64,000 bases of DNA from Pigmentiphaga litoralis (GTDB lineage: Bacteria > Pseudomonadota > Gammaproteobacteria > Burkholderiales > Burkholderiaceae_B): NCBI RefSeq assembly GCF_013408655.1, contig NZ_JACCBP010000001.1, forward strand, positions 3,286,001-3,350,000, written 5' to 3'. Within the stretch, counting starts at the first letter, position 1. Every line of letters starts with the position of its first letter. The notes beneath the pieces are model-generated. The model made no database searches and had not been told where the DNA came from. It saw only the letters and a program-made list of their open reading frames with translations. Both the position numbers and the translations under genes were made by a program. Of this stretch, positions 61,388 through 64,000 are shown in pieces.

Positions 61388-62983
61388 ATGAACCGATCAT
61401 CCAATCAGAAGTTCGATGCCATCGTCGTTGGCAGCGGAATCAACTCACTGGTGTGTGCAGCCATGCTTTCCCGAAGCGGGCGCCGCGTCAAAGTGCTGGA
61501 ACGCGAGTCGCGGTTAGGCGGCTGCATACGCACCGACGAGCTGACGCTTCCCGGCTTTCATCACGACACGCTGTCGACCGCCCATCCCCTATTCGTGGTC
61601 GGTCCGGCCTATGCCGCGCTGGGAAAGGCGCTTCACGCGGCCGGGCTGGAATACTGCAATACGGCCCTTCCAACCGGTGTCGTTCTTCCGGATGGCCGGC
61701 ATCTTGCCTTGACGACGTCGCGGTCGGACAACGTGGCGGCCTTTAATGCCCTTCACGACGGCGACGGCACGGCCTATGCCGCGGGGCTGGACCGGCTGGC
61801 GGCACAGGGCCCGCTGGTATTTGGTCTGCTTGGCAGCGAACTCTGGAAGTTGTCGACGCTTCGAACAGTGGCCAAGAGCGCCTGGCAACTTGGCCCAGGA
61901 GCGTTCACCAGTTTTGTCGGTACCTCATTGACCCCCGCCCGTGCTTGGCTGGACGGGACATTCGGTTCGGATCTCACCGCTGCACTGCTTGCACCATGGG
62001 TGCTGCATTGTGGGCTCGGGCCCGATGCGCCGCTGTCCGGCCTCATGCTTGAAGTGATTGCCATGACGCTGGAAGGCGTGGGCATTCCCATGGTCAAGGG
62101 CGGCAACGCCAACACCGTCAAGGCTTTCGAACGCATCATTGCAGAAGCGGGTGGCAGCTTCGAGACCTCTGCAGACGTTGCGCGTGTCCTGGTCCAGGGT
62201 GGCAAGGCGTGTGGCGTAACGCTTGCGGACGGCCGCAACTTCTACGCAGAACATGTCATCTGCAACGTCACACCCACCCAGCTGTATGGCCGGCTGACCG
62301 AGGGTACGCCCTTGCCGGGTGTCGTCAAAGACCAGGCCGCTGCGTGGAGATATGGCAAAGGCAACATGCAGATCCACCTGGCGCTGTCGGAAGCCCCGCA
62401 ATGGCATGCCCCGGAAATGGGCCGGGTGGGCTACGTCCACCTGACAGGCGGCGTTGACGCACTGTCGCGGGCGATCAATGAGGCAGAGCGCGGACTGTTG
62501 CCGGCGGAGCCAACCATCTGCATCGCGCAGCCCACTGTCCTTGACCCTACCCGCGCGCCGGAAGGCCGCCACATCCTTTGGATTCAGCTGCCGGAATGCC
62601 CGCGGCATCCGACAGGCGATGCTTCAGGAGTCCTTGAAGTATCAGCGCAGGGTGGATGGACCCCTGCGCTGCGGGAAGCTTACGCTGACCGCGTCATCGA
62701 AAGGATAGGCAGACACATTCCAAATCTGCAGTCGACCATTCTTGGCCGCGCAGTGTTGGCACCGCCGGATCTAGAAAAGCTGAACATGAATCTTGTCGGT
62801 GGCGATCCCTATGGCGGCGATTGCAGCCTGGACCAGTCATTTCTATGGCGTCCGATGCGCGCGACGCGCAACCACACCACGCCCATCAAACATCTTTGGC
62901 ACATCGGTGCCTCGACCCATCCCGGTCCGGGACTCGGAGGAACCTCGGGGTTCCACGTGGCAACGGAACTGGGAGCGACATGA
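61388..62983 (+). CDS. CrtI/phytoene-desaturase-like FAD oxidoreductase
   Basis: The 531-residue protein has a Rossmann FAD motif FDAIVVGSGINSLVCAAMLS, then LERESRLGGCIRTDELTLPG, and a C-terminal FAD segment ASTHPGPGLGGTSGFHVATE. This is the amine-oxidase/CrtI superfamily. No carotenoid genes are nearby, so carotenoid synthesis is unlikely. In the cluster it might dehydrogenate or isomerise an alicyclic CoA or a quinoid intermediate; this is a guess. The neighbouring cyclase starts 36 bases later. Confidence 0.9.
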   Translation: MNRSSNQKFDAIVVGSGINSLVCAAMLSRSGRRVKVLERESRLGGCIRTDELTLPGFHHDTLSTAHPLFVVGPAYAALGKALHAAGLEYCNTALPTGVVLPDGRHLALTTSRSDNVAAFNALHDGDGTAYAAGLDRLAAQGPLVFGLLGSELWKLSTLRTVAKSAWQLGPGAFTSFVGTSLTPARAWLDGTFGSDLTAALLAPWVLHCGLGPDAPLSGLMLEVIAMTLEGVGIPMVKGGNANTVKAFERIIAEAGGSFETSADVARVLVQGGKACGVTLADGRNFYAEHVICNVTPTQLYGRLTEGTPLPGVVKDQAAAWRYGKGNMQIHLALSEAPQWHAPEMGRVGYVHLTGGVDALSRAINEAERGLLPAEPTICIAQPTVLDPTRAPEGRHILWIQLPECPRHPTGDASGVLEVSAQGGWTPALREAYADRVIERIGRHIPNLQSTILGRAVLAPPDLEKLNMNLVGGDPYGGDCSLDQSFLWRPMRATRNHTTPIKHLWHIGASTHPGPGLGGTSGFHVATELGAT

Positions 62984-63018
62984 CATGACGTTGACATCGG
63001 GCAAGGAGGCCTAGTCAC

Positions 63019-63798
63019 ATGAGCGAGATCATTGGACAGCTGGTTCGCGAACTCAGCAGCGGTACCGTAAAGATCGTCGACCTGACGCACACGTTGTCGC
63101 CCGAATTCCCGACGCTGCAACTACCAGAGCATTTCGGACAGGTAGGCGCATTCAAGATCGAACAGGTGTCACAGTACGACGACGCCGGTCCTGCCTGGTA
63201 CTGGAACAATTTCAGCTGTGGTGAGCACACGGGAACGCACCTGGATGCGCCAGCGCATTGGGTCAGTGGCAAGGACCACCCGCGCAATACGGTGGACACG
63301 ATCGACGTGGAGCGATTCATCGGCCCGGCTGTCGTCATCGATGCAAGCAAGGAAGTCGATGCCGATCCGGACTGGAACCTGACGGTCGAATTCCTTCGTA
63401 CCTGGGAAGCACAGCACGGCAAGATCGAGCCAGACACCTGGGTGCTGTTCCGCACGGATTGGCACAAGCGGCTTCCGGATGCCGCTGCGTTCATGAACAT
63501 GCAAGCAGACGGCGCCCACACTCCGGGCCCGACCCAGGAAGCAGTGGAATGGCTGATCAAGGAGCGCAACGTGCGCGGCTTCGGTGTGGAAACCATCAAC
63601 ACCGACGCCGGCCAGGCATACGCCTGGCCGGTTCCCTATCCTTGCCACACCTTGATGCACGGCGCGAACAAGCTGGGGCTGCAGTGCCTGACGAATCTGG
63701 ACGCATTGCCAGCGACCGGCGCGATGATCATCGCGGCCCCACTGAAGATCCAACGCGGATCGGGATCGCCGCTGCGCGTGCTGGCGCTTGTTCCTTGA
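63019..63798 (+). CDS. Cyclase-family metal hydrolase (kynurenine formamidase/isatin hydrolase-like)
   Basis: The 259-residue protein has the family metal motif NNFSCGEHTGTHLDAPAHW, where two His and an Asp bind Mn or Zn, and IVDLTHTLSPEFP near the start. The family includes kynurenine formamidase, isatin hydrolase and arylformamidase, which hydrolyse an N-formyl or cyclic alpha-keto amide bond. An isatin-type reaction would yield a 2-oxoacid for the neighbouring oxidoreductase. AAGGAGG precedes the ATG by ten bases. Confidence 0.9.
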   Translation: MSEIIGQLVRELSSGTVKIVDLTHTLSPEFPTLQLPEHFGQVGAFKIEQVSQYDDAGPAWYWNNFSCGEHTGTHLDAPAHWVSGKDHPRNTVDTIDVERFIGPAVVIDASKEVDADPDWNLTVEFLRTWEAQHGKIEPDTWVLFRTDWHKRLPDAAAFMNMQADGAHTPGPTQEAVEWLIKERNVRGFGVETINTDAGQAYAWPVPYPCHTLMHGANKLGLQCLTNLDALPATGAMIIAAPLKIQRGSGSPLRVLALVP

Positions 63799-63870
63799 AA
63801 AGGCACCGCTCAGTAACATGGACGCTGGTTTTCATTCATCCATGACAGATTGATAGAGAAAGCTTCTCCT

Positions 63871-64000
63871 ATGACCAACACTAGCATTGACACCATCTGG
63901 TACACCCGCTGCCCGGTGCCGACCGCGTCGGCCATCGCCATCACCAACGGCTGGCTGGACGAGGAATTCGCGACTGACTCGATCGCCGTGAAATCCCTGC
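63871..64000 (+). CDS. SsuA/DszB-like periplasmic-binding-fold protein (5' end only)
   Basis: Forty-three codons are visible, from MTNTSIDTIWYTRCPVPTAS to NGWLDEEFATDSIAVKSL. The RCPVPTASAI-NGWLDEEF segment resembles SsuA/NMT1-type proteins and the start of DszB, in which the nucleophilic Cys27 sits in an NCPVPNA motif. No signal peptide is visible, which argues for a cytoplasmic enzyme rather than a typical transporter component. The gene continues past the right edge and may be cotranscribed with the cyclase, 72 bases upstream. Confidence 0.7.
   Translation, partial: MTNTSIDTIWYTRCPVPTASAIAITNGWLDEEFATDSIAVKSL

Noticed and set aside
1..64000. Mobile elements, CRISPR arrays, tRNA or rRNA genes
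   Set aside because: No transposase, integrase or phage gene, no regularly spaced direct repeats, and no tRNA cloverleaf or rRNA sequence was recognised on reading; the tandem repeats found are single short arrays.

Overview
The window looks like chromosomal DNA of a GC-rich betaproteobacterium of the Alcaligenaceae type (Bordetella, Achromobacter or Pigmentiphaga range). The main reason is the gene content: six intact Bug-type tricarboxylate-transporter binding proteins plus one Bug remnant, many LysR-type and other regulators beside short catabolic operons, and aromatic or heterocycle degradation genes throughout. No rRNA, tRNA, CRISPR array, transposase, integrase or phage gene was seen. 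The genus is an inference from gene content only.

Left block (1-16 kb). A molybdopterin hydroxylase gene running off the left edge and a PuuE-type deacetylase read leftward. A long rightward operon-like run follows: FAD, 2Fe-2S and molybdopterin subunits of a second xanthine-dehydrogenase-family enzyme, an amidase, a CoxG-like protein, an acyl-CoA ligase, a thioesterase, a quinone-oxidoreductase-like protein, an XRE regulator, a class II aldolase and a Bug protein. This reads as hydroxylation of a (probably N-) heterocycle, amide cleavage and CoA activation. From 15.1 to 21.6 kb leftward genes encode a Bug protein, a two-subunit Rieske ring-hydroxylating oxygenase, its LysR regulator, another Bug protein and a TauD-type dioxygenase.

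Middle block (21.7-37 kb). A LysR gene, a DUF3297 protein and an exported protein with a phospholipase-C-like zinc-site pattern precede a complete cytochrome bd locus: a GbsR/MarR regulator, cydD, cydC, cydA, cydB and a 32-codon cydX. A nearly identical 17-base sequence with a TTCA-N8-TGAA dyad precedes both the regulator and cydD and is a good operator candidate. A frameshifted Bug pseudogene lies after cydX. Next come a Bug protein, an MFS exporter, two small membrane proteins, and a metallo-beta-lactamase-fold hydrolase between two GlxA-type regulators.

Monooxygenase block (38-50 kb). It holds an MFS and an MHS transporter, LysR genes, a two-component flavin monooxygenase (LLM oxygenase plus flavin reductase), a YdhR-like protein, an FAD monooxygenase, an ornithine-cyclodeaminase-family enzyme, two related Bug proteins and an AraC sensor-domain fragment without a DNA-binding domain.

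Right block (50.2-64 kb). A leftward seven-gene operon encodes both halves of an indolepyruvate-oxidoreductase-type 2-oxoacid oxidoreductase, a 4HBT thioesterase, a fused flavin monooxygenase/old-yellow-enzyme of the salicylyl-CoA or 2-aminobenzoyl-CoA hydroxylase type, a gentisate-dioxygenase-like cupin, a fumarylacetoacetate-hydrolase-family enzyme and a nitrilase. Divergently lie an AraC regulator, a CrtI-like flavoprotein, a cyclase/isatin-hydrolase-family protein and the start of a protein resembling SsuA/DszB proteins. Two related palindromes lie between the arms. I propose that this module opens a cyclic alpha-keto amide or lactone, decarboxylates the resulting aryl-glyoxylate to an aryl-CoA, 5-hydroxylates it and feeds a gentisate-type ring cleavage. 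That assignment is an inference and is the most interesting hypothesis in the window.
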